Positions 16,110 to 24,545 of a DNA stretch of 64,000 nucleotides are shown here, piece after piece (the stretch's first letter is position 1; each line of letters begins with the position of its first letter). The DNA is from CAYJAY01 sp964368445 (GTDB lineage: Bacteria > Bacillota > Clostridia > Oscillospirales > Ruminococcaceae), in contig CAYJAY010000001.1 in the NCBI GenBank assembly GCA_964368445.1, positions 62,001 to 126,000 on the forward strand, written 5' to 3'. A model generated the notes under the pieces. The model did not search any database and was not told where the DNA came from. It saw only the letters and a list, made by a program, of their open reading frames with translations. Position numbers and translations under genes: made by a program.

Positions 16110-17516
16110 ATGCTTTTTACATCAGTTTCTTTTTTGTGGTTTTTTCTTCCGACCGTTATATTGTTTAATTTTATATTAAAAAATAAGTATAAAAATTATT
16201 TTTTGTTTTTTGCAAGTTGTGCTTTTTATGCATGGGGAGAACCTCGACACCTATTAATAATGTTGTTCTCGATAGTTGTGAATTATCTGTTTGGGATGGC
16301 TATTGCTCATTTTAAAAATAAAAAGCTTTGGCTAGCGCTGGGGATAGTTTCAAACGTAGCAATACTTGGATATTTTAAGTATTTTAACCTCCTGTTGGAC
16401 ACATTGGCAAACGGATTTGACTTGGATGTAAATTCGATTTATTATGTTGCGTTGCCGATTGGAATAAGTTTTTATACATTTCAAGAGCTGTCCTATCTTA
16501 TAGATTTATACAGAGGAAAATTTAAAGTTCAAAAAAACATTATGAAACTTGGGCTTTATGTATCGCTGTTTCCACAACTTATAGCGGGGCCAATCGTTCA
16601 ATATGCAGATGTTGTGCACGATATCGACGCTAGGACTACAAGCTTGCAAGACCTAGCCTATGGAATAAAACGATTTATTTACGGGCTTTCAAAGAAGATG
16701 ATTTTCTCAAACACGTTTGCTCTCGTGACTGACTCGATCTTTGCTTATGATGTTGAACATATCAGTGTTATGGCGGGGTGGCTTGGCGTTATATCGTATG
16801 CATTACAGATATATTATGATTTTTCAGGCTATTCGGATATGGCCATTGGCCTTGGCAAAATTTTGGGCTTTACATTTTTAGAGAACTTTAACTATCCATA
16901 TATATCAAGCTCGGTTACAGAATTTTGGAGAAGATGGCACATTTCGCTTTCATCGTGGTTTAGAGACTATGTTTATATTCCTCTTGGTGGAAACAAAAAA
17001 GGGGAATACAAAACGATTGTTAATATTATGATAGTGTTTGCGTTAACCGGTTTTTGGCACGGTGCTGCGTACCAGTTCATGTTTTGGGGGATCTATTACG
17101 GTATTATCCGAGTGTTTGAAATGAAGCTTTTTAAAAAACAAAATGCAACCGGTATAAAAAAAGTTGCGTTACATTTTTATACGATAATAGTTGTTTTGAT
17201 AGGCTGGGTAATATTCCGCTCACCCGACATTAACTATGCTTTATCATATATTGTTAACTTGTTTTCGTTTTTTGACACAACACAAGTAGCTTGTACATTT
17301 GCTCGATTTATGGATATGCGGACAATAGTTATGTTGATATTGGCGGTTTTGCTTTCAGGCCCTGTTCAATTGATGTTCCCGAAACTGAAAAAACAACTGT
17401 TTGACAAACAAAACGTAAACGGTTTTGAAGTTTTGTTGCTTGTTGTTTTGTTTTTGTACTGCATCGTTTTGATTGTTGGAAATACATACAGCCCCTTTAT
17501 TTATTTTAGATTTTAG
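16110..17516 (+). CDS. MBOAT-family membrane O-acyltransferase (AlgI-like)
   Basis: About 468-aa multi-pass protein of the AlgI/PatA group, which moves acetyl groups across the membrane for O-acetylation of exopolysaccharide, teichoic acid or peptidoglycan. Seen: the MLFTSVSFLWFFLP start, YAWGEPRHL, PIGISFYTFQELSYLID, FPQLIAGPIV, a DFSGYSDMAIGLGKILG segment, FWRRWHISLSSWFRDYVYIPLGG (conserved cytosolic loop) and the catalytic-type His in TGFWHGA. The ATG at 16110 has GGAG ten bases upstream; the four-codon-longer TTG start would lose it. The DHHW gene follows five bases after the stop. Confidence 0.9.
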   Translation: MLFTSVSFLWFFLPTVILFNFILKNKYKNYFLFFASCAFYAWGEPRHLLIMLFSIVVNYLFGMAIAHFKNKKLWLALGIVSNVAILGYFKYFNLLLDTLANGFDLDVNSIYYVALPIGISFYTFQELSYLIDLYRGKFKVQKNIMKLGLYVSLFPQLIAGPIVQYADVVHDIDARTTSLQDLAYGIKRFIYGLSKKMIFSNTFALVTDSIFAYDVEHISVMAGWLGVISYALQIYYDFSGYSDMAIGLGKILGFTFLENFNYPYISSSVTEFWRRWHISLSSWFRDYVYIPLGGNKKGEYKTIVNIMIVFALTGFWHGAAYQFMFWGIYYGIIRVFEMKLFKKQNATGIKKVALHFYTIIVVLIGWVIFRSPDINYALSYIVNLFSFFDTTQVACTFARFMDMRTIVMLILAVLLSGPVQLMFPKLKKQLFDKQNVNGFEVLLLVVLFLYCIVLIVGNTYSPFIYFRF

Positions 17517-17521
17517 GAGAA

Positions 17522-18643
17522 ATGATGAAGCTAAAACAAATTTTATTTGCAGTAATATTTTTGACATTGATATTTTTGATGCCTGTATTATTTTTAATTA
17601 ATCAAAATTTTGTTCTAGATGGCAAGAATTCAACCGAGATGTTTGAAAAAAGGTCACCCACGTCTTTACCAAACCCTTTGCATACCTCGGTTTCACGTTG
17701 GCCGGCGGCGATGGAAGAGTTTTTTAGAGATCATCTTCCTTTTCGACATTTTATAATAGGATTAAATTCAGATATTAATAAACAACTTTTTAACTCAACA
17801 ACATCAACCCAAATAATGATTGGGCAACAAGACTGGTTGTTTTTAAAAGATACAGAAGAAATTAAAAACGTTTCTGATTTTCAAGGGATAGTTCCGATAA
17901 GCGAACAACAGCTAGAGAACTATTATAATAATATAAATTCATTTGCAAAACAACAAGCTTTGGAAAATCGAAAAACAGTGTTGTTTGTTGTTCCAAACAA
18001 GGAACAAATCTATGGACACTATATGCCGGTTGGCATAAACAAGATCGACCAGCAAAGTAGAACAGATAAGCTTATAGATTATATTAATCAACAAGAGACG
18101 TCTGAAATTATTGTTGCTAATCCGAAAAATATGTTGCTTGAACAATCGGTTCAAAACGACAGACTATACTATAAGTATGATACACATTGGACGGCGGAAG
18201 GCTGTTATATTGGGATTGAAAGTTTGCTTTTAAGTTTGGGTGTTGATATAAGTCCGTATAATTCAAACGACTTCTATTTTTCGGGCGAATATTTCTCCGG
18301 AGATATTGGCGCACTGGGAGCTCTTTTTAACCTTGAAAGCGAGCAGGTTTTTGTGAAAAATTATCAACAAGATATCGAGATTGTTCAAACGGTGGATGAG
18401 TTTAACCCCCAAGTTAAGATATACAACAGTGGAGCGATAAATCAGCAAAAAGTCCTTTTTCTGGGGGACAGTTTCAGGTATGAAGTTGAAAAACAGCTCC
18501 CGTATTATTTCGCAGATATTCAGTTTGCGGATTTTGAAACATCTAACATTAACAGCATAATAGAACAGTATGACCCGGACATAATAGTTATTCAACAAGT
18601 TGAAAGAAACATTGAGAATTTTGGAATTAAACTGGTAAATTAA
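17522..18643 (+). CDS. DHHW-family / AlgX-AlgJ-like acetyltransferase partner
   Basis: 373-aa protein with one N-terminal membrane anchor (about 5-27) and an extracytoplasmic SGNH-like domain. Signatures: DHLPFRHFIIGLN, the Asp-Thr-His-Trp motif in YKYDTHWTAEG (220-223) and the Ser-bearing FLGDSF (315-318). It would complete acetyl transfer to an envelope glycan with the MBOAT protein. Its ribosome site overlaps the MBOAT stop codon, so the genes are coupled. The glycan target is not known. Confidence 0.85.
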   Translation: MMKLKQILFAVIFLTLIFLMPVLFLINQNFVLDGKNSTEMFEKRSPTSLPNPLHTSVSRWPAAMEEFFRDHLPFRHFIIGLNSDINKQLFNSTTSTQIMIGQQDWLFLKDTEEIKNVSDFQGIVPISEQQLENYYNNINSFAKQQALENRKTVLFVVPNKEQIYGHYMPVGINKIDQQSRTDKLIDYINQQETSEIIVANPKNMLLEQSVQNDRLYYKYDTHWTAEGCYIGIESLLLSLGVDISPYNSNDFYFSGEYFSGDIGALGALFNLESEQVFVKNYQQDIEIVQTVDEFNPQVKIYNSGAINQQKVLFLGDSFRYEVEKQLPYYFADIQFADFETSNINSIIEQYDPDIIVIQQVERNIENFGIKLVN

Positions 18644-18670
18644 TCGGTTAATAATAAACAATAAACAAAA

Positions 18671-18697
18671 AAACAACCCCCAAACAGGGGGTTGTTT
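18671..18697 (-). terminator. Terminator of the ribosomal-protein operon (also faces the DHHW gene)
   Basis: AAACAACCCCC pairs with GGGGGTTGTTT; on the minus strand the hairpin is followed by seven T, right after rplL. This ends transcription before any rpoB gene. Confidence 0.85.
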
Positions 18698-18714
18698 AGC
18701 GTATTGCCGTTTTC

Positions 18715-19089
18715 TTATTTAAGCTCTACAGTAGCGCCAGCGCCGGAAAGTGTAGCTTGAATTGTTTCAGCATCAGCTTTTGAAACGCCTTCTTTGATCG
18801 GCTTCGGAGCGCCGTCAACGAGTTCTTTCGATTCTTTAAGGCCAAGACCTGTGATTTCTTTAACAGCTTTAATAACTGCCATTTTGTTTTCGCCTGCCGA
18901 AGCAAGGATAACATCATAAGATGATTTTTCTTCTTCTGCTGCGCCGCCTGCTGCGGGGCCTGCAACTGCAACTGCTGTTGCTGCTGCCGAAACACCGAAT
19001 TCTTCTTCGATTGCTTTAACGAGTTCCGAAAGTTCGAGAACTGTCATGCCTTTAACGTCTTCAATAATTTTTTTGATATCTGCTGCCAT
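18715..19089 (-). CDS. rplL: Ribosomal protein bL12 (L7/L12)
   Basis: 124-aa stalk protein of the large ribosomal subunit. N-terminal dimerisation region (IIEDVKGMTVLELSELVKAIEEEFGVSA), Ala/Gly-rich hinge (about 36-52) and the C-terminal factor-binding domain with KMAVIKAVKEITGLGLKESKELVDGAPKPI. GGAGGT upstream of the ATG. It follows rplJ by 51 bases and is the last gene of this operon. Confidence 0.98.
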   Translation of the reverse strand: MAADIKKIIEDVKGMTVLELSELVKAIEEEFGVSAAATAVAVAGPAAGGAAEEEKSSYDVILASAGENKMAVIKAVKEITGLGLKESKELVDGAPKPIKEGVSKADAETIQATLSGAGATVELK

Positions 19090-19140
19090 TTTAGATGACC
19101 TCCAATTTTAAATTTTTAATAAGAATAAATGTAGTAGCGG

Positions 19141-19644
19141 TTAAGCCGCTTCTTTTTGTTTTGCAACTTCCGAAATAGCTCTTGCGAAAGAAGCGATAAT
19201 GCTGTTGAAAGAGCCGGCAACTTGAGCGATGAGGGCTTCTCTCGGGGGTAGTGTTGCGATAGCTTTGAGTTCTTCCGTTGTGCAAACTTTTCCTTCAACC
19301 GTTCCAATTTTAATATTGAAAACTTTTTTAAGTTTGTCGGAATACTTTTGCAAAACCTTTGCAGGAGCAATTGCATCTTCTTTTGAAATTGCAACAGCGG
19401 TGCTGCCTTGAAGAGCCGGTAGGAAATCGTTGAGACCCGCTTGCTCGAAAGCATATTTAAGGATAGAGTTTTTTACAACGATGTATTCAACTCCTGCCTC
19501 GCGAAGTTCCGAACGAAGAGTTGTGTCATCCGCCACGTTAATGCCGATATAGTCAACTAAAACTATCGAAGCAGCATCTTTAACTTTTGCGGCAATCTCG
19601 TCTACTAACTGTTTCTTCTGGTTAAGAATTTTTTCACTTGCCAA
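19141..19644 (-). CDS. rplJ: Ribosomal protein uL10
   Basis: 167-aa stalk base protein that anchors L12 dimers. Typical KKQLVDEIAAKVKDAASIVLVDYIGI start, VVKNSILKYAFEQAG and GSTAVAISKEDAIAPAKVL. Start codon is TTG (19642-19644) with GGAGGTG seven bases upstream. Its mRNA leader carries the L10 autoregulatory structure. Confidence 0.97.
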   Translation of the reverse strand: MASEKILNQKKQLVDEIAAKVKDAASIVLVDYIGINVADDTTLRSELREAGVEYIVVKNSILKYAFEQAGLNDFLPALQGSTAVAISKEDAIAPAKVLQKYSDKLKKVFNIKIGTVEGKVCTTEELKAIATLPPREALIAQVAGSFNSIIASFARAISEVAKQKEAA

Positions 19645-19677
19645 TTTGTTTCACCTCCATTGTTATTTTTGTGAAAA

Positions 19678-19845
19678 CAAAAAACCTTCCCTAGTTTTAC
19701 AACCGGGGAAGGAAACCTATCGAATTAAATCCAAAAAAGGATTAATGATTAGTTTTTTCCTCGGCAGGCGAAGCGTTACCGCTTCATTATGTTTTCACAC
19801 CTGCTGTCTTTGGTTAAAACAGCTTTTATATTTTACCAAACAAAC
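19678..19845 (-). ncRNA. L10 leader (ribosomal-protein autoregulatory RNA with attenuator)
   Basis: On the minus strand the leader between rplA and rplJ contains ACCAAAGACAGCAGGUG and later CCUGCCGAGG, the conserved L10(L12)4-binding parts of the Firmicute L10 leader. It ends in a strong CCUUCCC/GGGAAGG hairpin plus U run (about 19678-19711), an attenuator before the rplJ start. The exact 5' end is estimated. Confidence 0.85.
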
Positions 19846-19945
19846 AAACTCTTGTCAATAGTTTTGTGCTATTGAGCAACGTTTTGCAGCGTTTTGCAGC
19901 GTTTAAAGCCGCAGCTTAACTTTTTTGTACTCTTGTTCTCTTGTA

Positions 19946-20662
19946 CTATTGAGCAGCGTTTAAAGCCGCAGCCATGTATTTGTTTGTGCTTACGCGAATT
20001 CCGGGGCCCATCGTTGCGGAAACAGCACACGATTTTATGTATTGACCTTTTGCAGCGGAGGGTTTTGCGGCGACAACCGCTTCAACCAACGCGTCAAAGT
20101 TTTCCGCGAGTTTTTCTTTTCCGAACGAAACCTTGCCGATTGGGCAATGGATTATGTTGCTTTTGTCAAGACGATATTCAATCTTACCGGCTTTAGCTTC
20201 TGTGACTGCTTTTGCGGCGTCGGGAGAAACGGTTCCGGCTTTGGGGTTAGGCATAAGTCCGCGGGGACCTAGAACTTTACCAAGACGTCCGACAACGCCC
20301 ATCATGTCGGGGGTTGCGATTACAACGTCGAAGTCCATAAAGCCTTCTTTTTGAATTCTGTCTGCAAGATCGGTGTCTCCAACGATCTCTGCGCCGGCTT
20401 CTTTTGCCGCGTCTGCTGCGGGGCCTTTTGCAAACACTGCTACACGAACATCTTTGCCGGTTCCGTTAGGAAGAACAACCGCGCCGCGAACTTGTTGGTC
20501 TGCGTGGCGAGAGTCAACACCTAAGCGAATGTGGATTTCAACCGTTTCGTCGAATTTTGCTTTTGCTGTCTTACAGCAAAGTTCAAGAGCTTCAACAGTT
20601 TCGTATTGTTTGAGATGTTCGACAAGCTTAATGCTTTCTCTGTAATTTTTTCCGTGTTTCAT
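19946..20662 (-). CDS. rplA: Ribosomal protein uL1
   Basis: 238-aa L1 with conserved KFDETVEIHIRLGVD, RGAVVLPNGTGK, VVIATPDMMGVVGRLGKVLGPRGLMPNPKAGTV motifs (about 125-155) and a C-terminal ATMGPGI. The ATG lies two bases after the rplK stop and is preceded by GGAGGGTGAATAATT. Acts in the L1 stalk (tRNA exit). Confidence 0.98.
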   Translation of the reverse strand: MKHGKNYRESIKLVEHLKQYETVEALELCCKTAKAKFDETVEIHIRLGVDSRHADQQVRGAVVLPNGTGKDVRVAVFAKGPAADAAKEAGAEIVGDTDLADRIQKEGFMDFDVVIATPDMMGVVGRLGKVLGPRGLMPNPKAGTVSPDAAKAVTEAKAGKIEYRLDKSNIIHCPIGKVSFGKEKLAENFDALVEAVVAAKPSAAKGQYIKSCAVSATMGPGIRVSTNKYMAAALNAAQ

Positions 20663-20664
20663 AA

Positions 20665-21096
20665 TTATTCACCCTCCTCAACTGTAACGCCCATGCTACG
20701 AGCTGTTCCCGCGATCATGCTCATTGCCGTTTCAACGGTAGCGGCATTAAGGTCGGGTTTTTTAAGTTCCGCAATTTTGCGAAGCGATTCTTTTGAAATT
20801 TTAGCAACTTTAGTTTTGTTTGGAACTCCGCTTCCGCTTTCGATGTTACATTCTTTTTTAATAAGAACTGCTGCGGGAGGGGTTTTTGTTACAAACGTAA
20901 AGCTGTGGTCAGCGTAAACCGTGATAACAACAGGAATAATCATTCCGATGTCGTTTTTTGTGCGTTCGTTGAATTCTTTTGTGAACGACATGATGTTAAC
21001 GCCGTGTTGACCTAGAGCGGGTCCTACGGGGGGCGCTGGGGTTGCCTTGCCGGCAGGGATTTGAAGTTTAATATAGCCTGAAATTTTCTGAGCCAT
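20665..21096 (-). CDS. rplK: Ribosomal protein uL11
   Basis: 143-aa L11: MAQKISGYIKLQIPAGKATP, the PPVGPALGQHGVNIM loop, and PVVITVYADHSFTF. I use the ATG at 21094-21096 with GGAGGTAATAGAA upstream; the frame continues 13 codons further but without support. Binds 23S rRNA at the GTPase centre. Confidence 0.98.
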   Translation of the reverse strand: MAQKISGYIKLQIPAGKATPAPPVGPALGQHGVNIMSFTKEFNERTKNDIGMIIPVVITVYADHSFTFVTKTPPAAVLIKKECNIESGSGVPNKTKVAKISKESLRKIAELKKPDLNAATVETAMSMIAGTARSMGVTVEEGE

Positions 21097-21213
21097 TTTT
21101 TCTATTACCTCCGTATGTGGTTTAAAACGGAACACATGAAATATTTATGTCCCTCCCACATTGTCGGGAACACCCCGACGAAAGCCTTGATGTTTTCGCT
21201 TTGTAACTTGAAA

Positions 21214-21738
21214 CTACTCGAGAGGGGAGACCTCTGAAAGCTCAAGCTCGGCAGAGGTTTCTCTTCCGAACATCGAGACCTTAACTTTAACTTTTTGATT
21301 TTTCTTGTCAATCTCTTCAACCAAACCAATAAAGCCAGCAAGCGGACCTTCGTTGACTTTGACGCTGTCGCCAATGACATAATCAACGATGATTTCCTTG
21401 ATGTCAACGCCTAAAGCGTCTATCTCGGATTGGGTTAAAGGAATTGGCTTTTGCGACGTTCCGACAAAACCGGTTACTCCGCGTGTGTTGCGGACGATAT
21501 ACCAAGACTCGTCGGTCATCACCATTTTAACCAGAACGTATCCCGGAAAGATTTTGCGTTCAACTTCTTTCTTTTTTCCGTCCTTGGTTACTTCGACTAC
21601 CGTCTCAAGAGGTATTGTTATCTCTTGAATCAAATCTTGAAGACGACGGTTATCAACCATCTTTTCAAGGTCGGTAGCGACTTTGTTTTCGTAACCCGAA
21701 TAGGTATGGACAACATACCACTTTGCGGTTTCTGACAT
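21214..21738 (-). CDS. nusG: Transcription termination/antitermination factor NusG
   Basis: 174-aa NusG: NGN domain (KWYVVHTYSGYENKVATDLE, FPGYVLVKM, VRNTRGVTGFVGT) and C-terminal KOW domain (VNEGPLAGFIGLVEEIDKKNQKVKV). It follows secE by 12 bases in the usual secE-nusG-rplK order. Confidence 0.98.
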   Translation of the reverse strand: MSETAKWYVVHTYSGYENKVATDLEKMVDNRRLQDLIQEITIPLETVVEVTKDGKKKEVERKIFPGYVLVKMVMTDESWYIVRNTRGVTGFVGTSQKPIPLTQSEIDALGVDIKEIIVDYVIGDSVKVNEGPLAGFIGLVEEIDKKNQKVKVKVSMFGRETSAELELSEVSPLE

Positions 21739-21750
21739 TTACTGTTCCCC

Positions 21751-22008
21751 TTAAAAACTGTTAATGAGAAGGTCGCGGACAAAAGAAAGGACAAAGTCCA
21801 AGCTCCATACAACGACACCAAAAGCCAATACCGTTACAAAAACAACGATAGTGTTGTTTATAACCTGTTTACGGGTAGGCCAAACAACTTTTTTGAGTTC
21901 CGCTTTAACGTCCCTAAAATATTTTCCGATCCTTGAAAAAAAGCCGGGGCCCTTTTTCTTTGGTGGGGCTTTAGGCGGAACTTTCAGAATGCTTGATTTA
22001 TCTGCCAT
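21751..22008 (-). CDS. secE: Preprotein translocase subunit SecE
   Basis: 85-aa single-span SecE: basic N-terminus, KYFRDVKAELKKVVWPTRKQV amphipathic signature, then one membrane helix (about 53-75). Order rpmG-secE-nusG supports the call. Confidence 0.95.
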   Translation of the reverse strand: MADKSSILKVPPKAPPKKKGPGFFSRIGKYFRDVKAELKKVVWPTRKQVINNTIVVFVTVLAFGVVVWSLDFVLSFVRDLLINSF

Positions 22009-22020
22009 TTTTTCCGCCTC

Positions 22021-22170
22021 CTATTTTGTTTCTTTGTGCTGGGTGTGTTTTCTGCAAAAACGACAGTATTTGCTCATTTCAAGCCTATCAGGCGAGTTTT
22101 TCTTGTTTTTCATCGTGTCGTAGTTGCGTTGCTTGCAATCTTGGCAAGCCAATGTAATTTTGACCCTCAT
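22021..22170 (-). CDS. rpmG: Ribosomal protein bL33
   Basis: 49 aa: MRVKITLACQDCKQRNYDT, then KYCRFCRKHTQHKETK, with two CxxC pairs, so a zinc-binding (C+) form of L33. I use the internal ATG (22168-22170) after ATGGAGGTGCCGA; the longer frame is unsupported. First gene of the operon. Confidence 0.95.
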   Translation of the reverse strand: MRVKITLACQDCKQRNYDTMKNKKNSPDRLEMSKYCRFCRKHTQHKETK

Positions 22171-22266
22171 TCGGCACCTCCATGTATTAAGATAGCCTCC
22201 CTCGTACAAGGCGTTTTTTGCTTTTTTTTCGCACAAAAAAATAAACCCTGCAAAAGAGGTATAGTT

Positions 22267-22295
22267 ATTTTACTATATCTAGCGTTCAAAGTCAA
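22267..22295 (-). promoter_or_regulatory. Promoter of the rpmG-secE-nusG-rplKAJL operon
   Basis: Minus-strand TTGACT (22290-22295), 17-bp spacer, TAAAAT (22267-22272), leaving a leader of about 90 nt. Confidence 0.75.
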
Positions 22296-22474
22296 TCGTA
22301 AATTACAGATATTTCATTTTTTTGTTCCGATAATTATTTTATTATATAGTAATTATATAGTATATAATAAAATACAAACAACTAAAAAGCAATTATAAAC
22401 AACAAAATATCTGTAAAAATGCCAAATTTTTTTTAAAATATTCTACAATTCGACAAAATAAGTTAAAAAAAATG

Positions 22475-22503
22475 TTAATATTAGTATTAATCTATGTTAC
22501 AAT
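22475..22503 (+). promoter_or_regulatory. Promoter of the histidine-kinase-like gene
   Basis: TTAATA (22475-22480), 17-bp spacer, TACAAT (22498-22503), 60 bp before the start codon. The preceding 22296-22474 is AT-rich and holds nothing else I can name. Confidence 0.5.
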
Positions 22504-22563
22504 AAAACTAGCGGAAAAAGGAAGTTTGCGGCATGTAGAAAAAATAAGAAAAAGGGGAAATAT

Positions 22564-23655
22564 ATGGACAAAAATTTAGAACAGATAGTTTCTCTATTCA
22601 AAGACAGCATATCTAACGTTGAAATTACCGATAAAGAATTTAATCTTCTATGGAAAAACGACGACCAAAGCAACACTTCGTTTTTCGCAAAAGGTTCGGT
22701 GCTCTATGACTTATATGACAAGCAACAGATAATTGCAGATATCAAATCTAAAGGAAGCATTAGTCTTTCAGCGTTTTCTTTTCCCCACAACCAAGCTAGC
22801 GTGAGCGTAGTTGAGATAGGGGAGTTTTTTGTAGCATTATATTCAAACAACGCAAAAGATATCCGAATGATAGAAAACCTCGACGGGATAGACATTTTTT
22901 CGGCAATTACAAGAGAGGACATAACCGATCTTTTTATTCGTTTATCAAGAATATCAAATATTATAGAGGACAAGCAAACGTCGGAGGATATCGACGAGAT
23001 AATGCGGACGGGATATAAAATCCTTAAAAGATCACAAGACGCGGTTATGTTTTCTCGTGTAACGACGGGCTCGTTAGTTCTTAACAGAAAAATGATCGAT
23101 CTTTCAAGCTTAGTATCGTCGCTTTGTGAAGCAGCCAAGATTATTGTTGACCTGCCTATCAAAATGAGATGTTTCGTGCCGGAAAAAAGTATACCTGTTT
23201 TTGTCGACTGTGTACTTATCGAACACGCGATTATAGCGGTGTTGTTAAACTCATATAAATACACACGCGACGACAACGAAATCAAAGTAACATTGAGGGA
23301 AAAAGGTTCTAACGCCGTTATAACTATAACAGATAAGGGAGCGGGTATTAAACCGGAAAATCTTAAAAAAATTTTCAGGCCGTACTTTTCAACCTCGCCG
23401 TACAGCGAACAGGGCGAACTTCGCCCTGGGCTTGGGATTGGCCTTTCGATTGCGGTTGCGGTAGCACGGCTTCACGGAGGCACGCTTGTCGTTTCAAGTG
23501 AATTCGGGGTTGGAACAAAGGTGGTTATGACTGTTCCGCTTTTCGACCGAACGATGGACGACGGTATTCTCAAAAGCAGCAGCGCAAACTATGTGACCGA
23601 CAAATTTTCAGCCGCGTTTGTAGGGCTTTGTGAAATCTGTCGAATGCCTCATTAA
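22564..23655 (+). CDS. Histidine-kinase-like ATPase without an evident phospho-acceptor His
   Basis: 363-aa soluble protein (no membrane helix). Residues 1-115 form an unrecognised sensor-like region. Residues 120-165 are in the position of a dimerisation helix, but read FIRLSRISNIIED with no His of the H-box kind. Residues 205-330 form a HATPase_c domain: N-box-like LLNSYKYT (about 227), G1 DKGAGI (257), F-box FRPYFS, G2 GLGIGLSIAVAVARLHGG (289-306). No response regulator is adjacent. It may be a pseudo-kinase, an anti-sigma-like or a serine-kinase-like regulator; the role is open. Confidence 0.7.
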   Translation: MDKNLEQIVSLFKDSISNVEITDKEFNLLWKNDDQSNTSFFAKGSVLYDLYDKQQIIADIKSKGSISLSAFSFPHNQASVSVVEIGEFFVALYSNNAKDIRMIENLDGIDIFSAITREDITDLFIRLSRISNIIEDKQTSEDIDEIMRTGYKILKRSQDAVMFSRVTTGSLVLNRKMIDLSSLVSSLCEAAKIIVDLPIKMRCFVPEKSIPVFVDCVLIEHAIIAVLLNSYKYTRDDNEIKVTLREKGSNAVITITDKGAGIKPENLKKIFRPYFSTSPYSEQGELRPGLGIGLSIAVAVARLHGGTLVVSSEFGVGTKVVMTVPLFDRTMDDGILKSSSANYVTDKFSAAFVGLCEICRMPH

Positions 23656-23777
23656 AATGAATAAAAGCAAAATTGAACTAATGAATTATAACATATTGAT
23701 TTATTGCGCAAATTTGCGATTTATGTCGCCCGACATAATCTGTTTTTTTATAGGACATAAAAAATCCATTAATTCTA

Positions 23778-23808
23778 TGCAACATCAACATATCATGTTG
23801 ATGTTGCA
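23778..23808. repeat. Perfect 14-bp inverted repeat before the Crh-like gene
   Basis: TGCAACATCAACAT and its exact complement, separated by ATC. It is about 40 bp upstream of the -35 box of the next gene and has no T run, so an operator or dyad for a DNA-binding protein is as likely as a transcript end. Confidence 0.6.
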
Positions 23809-23848
23809 CTATTAATGTGGTGCAAATATAGAACATTTGACGAAGTGG

Positions 23849-23877
23849 TTGACAAAGTTGCACAAATAGCATACAAT
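23849..23877 (+). promoter_or_regulatory. Strong sigma-A promoter of the Crh-like gene
   Basis: TTGACA (23849-23854), 17-bp spacer, TACAAT (23872-23877). Confidence 0.8.
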
Positions 23878-23945
23878 ATGATTGTGCAAAGCGACAATGA
23901 CTTTGCAGTTGATATAAATACCAAATTTGTAGGAGGTAGTGACAA

Positions 23946-24170
23946 ATGGTAAAAGAAATCAAAATTAACGGAATGAAAGACATTCAAAAACTAAACGACA
24001 TGGCAGTGGCTTTTCCGGGAGACATCGGCATTCACACAGAAACAGTTATCGTAGACGCTAAATCGCTTCTTGCGCTTCTCGCTCTTGATTATTCGCAAAA
24101 AGTTCTTTGTGTTACAGAGGATAGCGATAGCTCTTTCTACAAAAAGATCGGTGAACTAATCGCTGAATAG
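23946..24170 (+). CDS. HPr-fold protein lacking the catalytic His (Crh-like)
   Basis: 74-aa HPr-family protein. The usual GIHARPA segment with His15 is absent (around residue 15 it reads DIQKLNDMA), so it cannot carry PEP-derived phosphate. The regulatory-serine helix is kept: VDAKSLLALLALD (Ser about 40) matches the KSIMGVMSL helix of HPr and Crh. This fits a catabolite-repression or structural role rather than sugar transport. GGAGG eight bases before the ATG; own strong promoter. Confidence 0.72.
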   Translation: MVKEIKINGMKDIQKLNDMAVAFPGDIGIHTETVIVDAKSLLALLALDYSQKVLCVTEDSDSSFYKKIGELIAE

Positions 24171-24256
24171 TTCACGGTCTTTGAAAGAAGTTAATAATTA
24201 AAACGCCTTTTGGCGTGATTTTAATAATATGATTTAACGCTTTGTTTAAAGCTTGA

Positions 24257-24302
24257 AAACCGACGAAGTTTTGGTGTTTCCGAAACAATGTCGGTTTTTT
24301 GT
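24257..24302 (+). terminator. Terminator after the Crh-like gene
   Basis: AAACCGAC pairs with GTCGGTTT, then a T run. A smaller ACGCC/GGCGT hairpin lies upstream at about 24202. The stretch 24303-24470 shows nothing else. Confidence 0.75.
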
Positions 24303-24470
24303 GTTTTTTGTTTGACATAGGCAAAGGTTTAATGTTTTTTGTAAGTTGACTTGACTAATCTTGCAAGTGATATTGTCTAGCCTTTTTTACGTATATAATA
24401 CCATATTTTACAAAATCAGATGAATATATCTACGTTTCGTGTCTATTTGCCCAAACCTTGTTGATTTTGC

Positions 24471-24498
24471 TTGAAATAACATAATATTAGTGTATAAT
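24471..24498 (+). promoter_or_regulatory. typA promoter
   Basis: TTGAAA (24471-24476), 16-bp spacer, TATAAT (24493-24498). Confidence 0.6.
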
Positions 24499-24545
24499 TT
24501 ATAAGGTTGAAATATAAGGATTTTATTTAATAATTAGGAGTTTAA

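Noticed and set aside
19678..19845. Leader of rplJ as a T-box or riboswitch
   Set aside because: The ACCAAAGACAGCAGGUG and CCUGCCGAGG parts match the L10 leader; no T-box or specifier-loop sequence is present.
20042..20917. Plus-strand frames opposite rplA and rplK
   Set aside because: Both ribosomal protein genes are intact, with good ribosome sites; the opposite frames have none.
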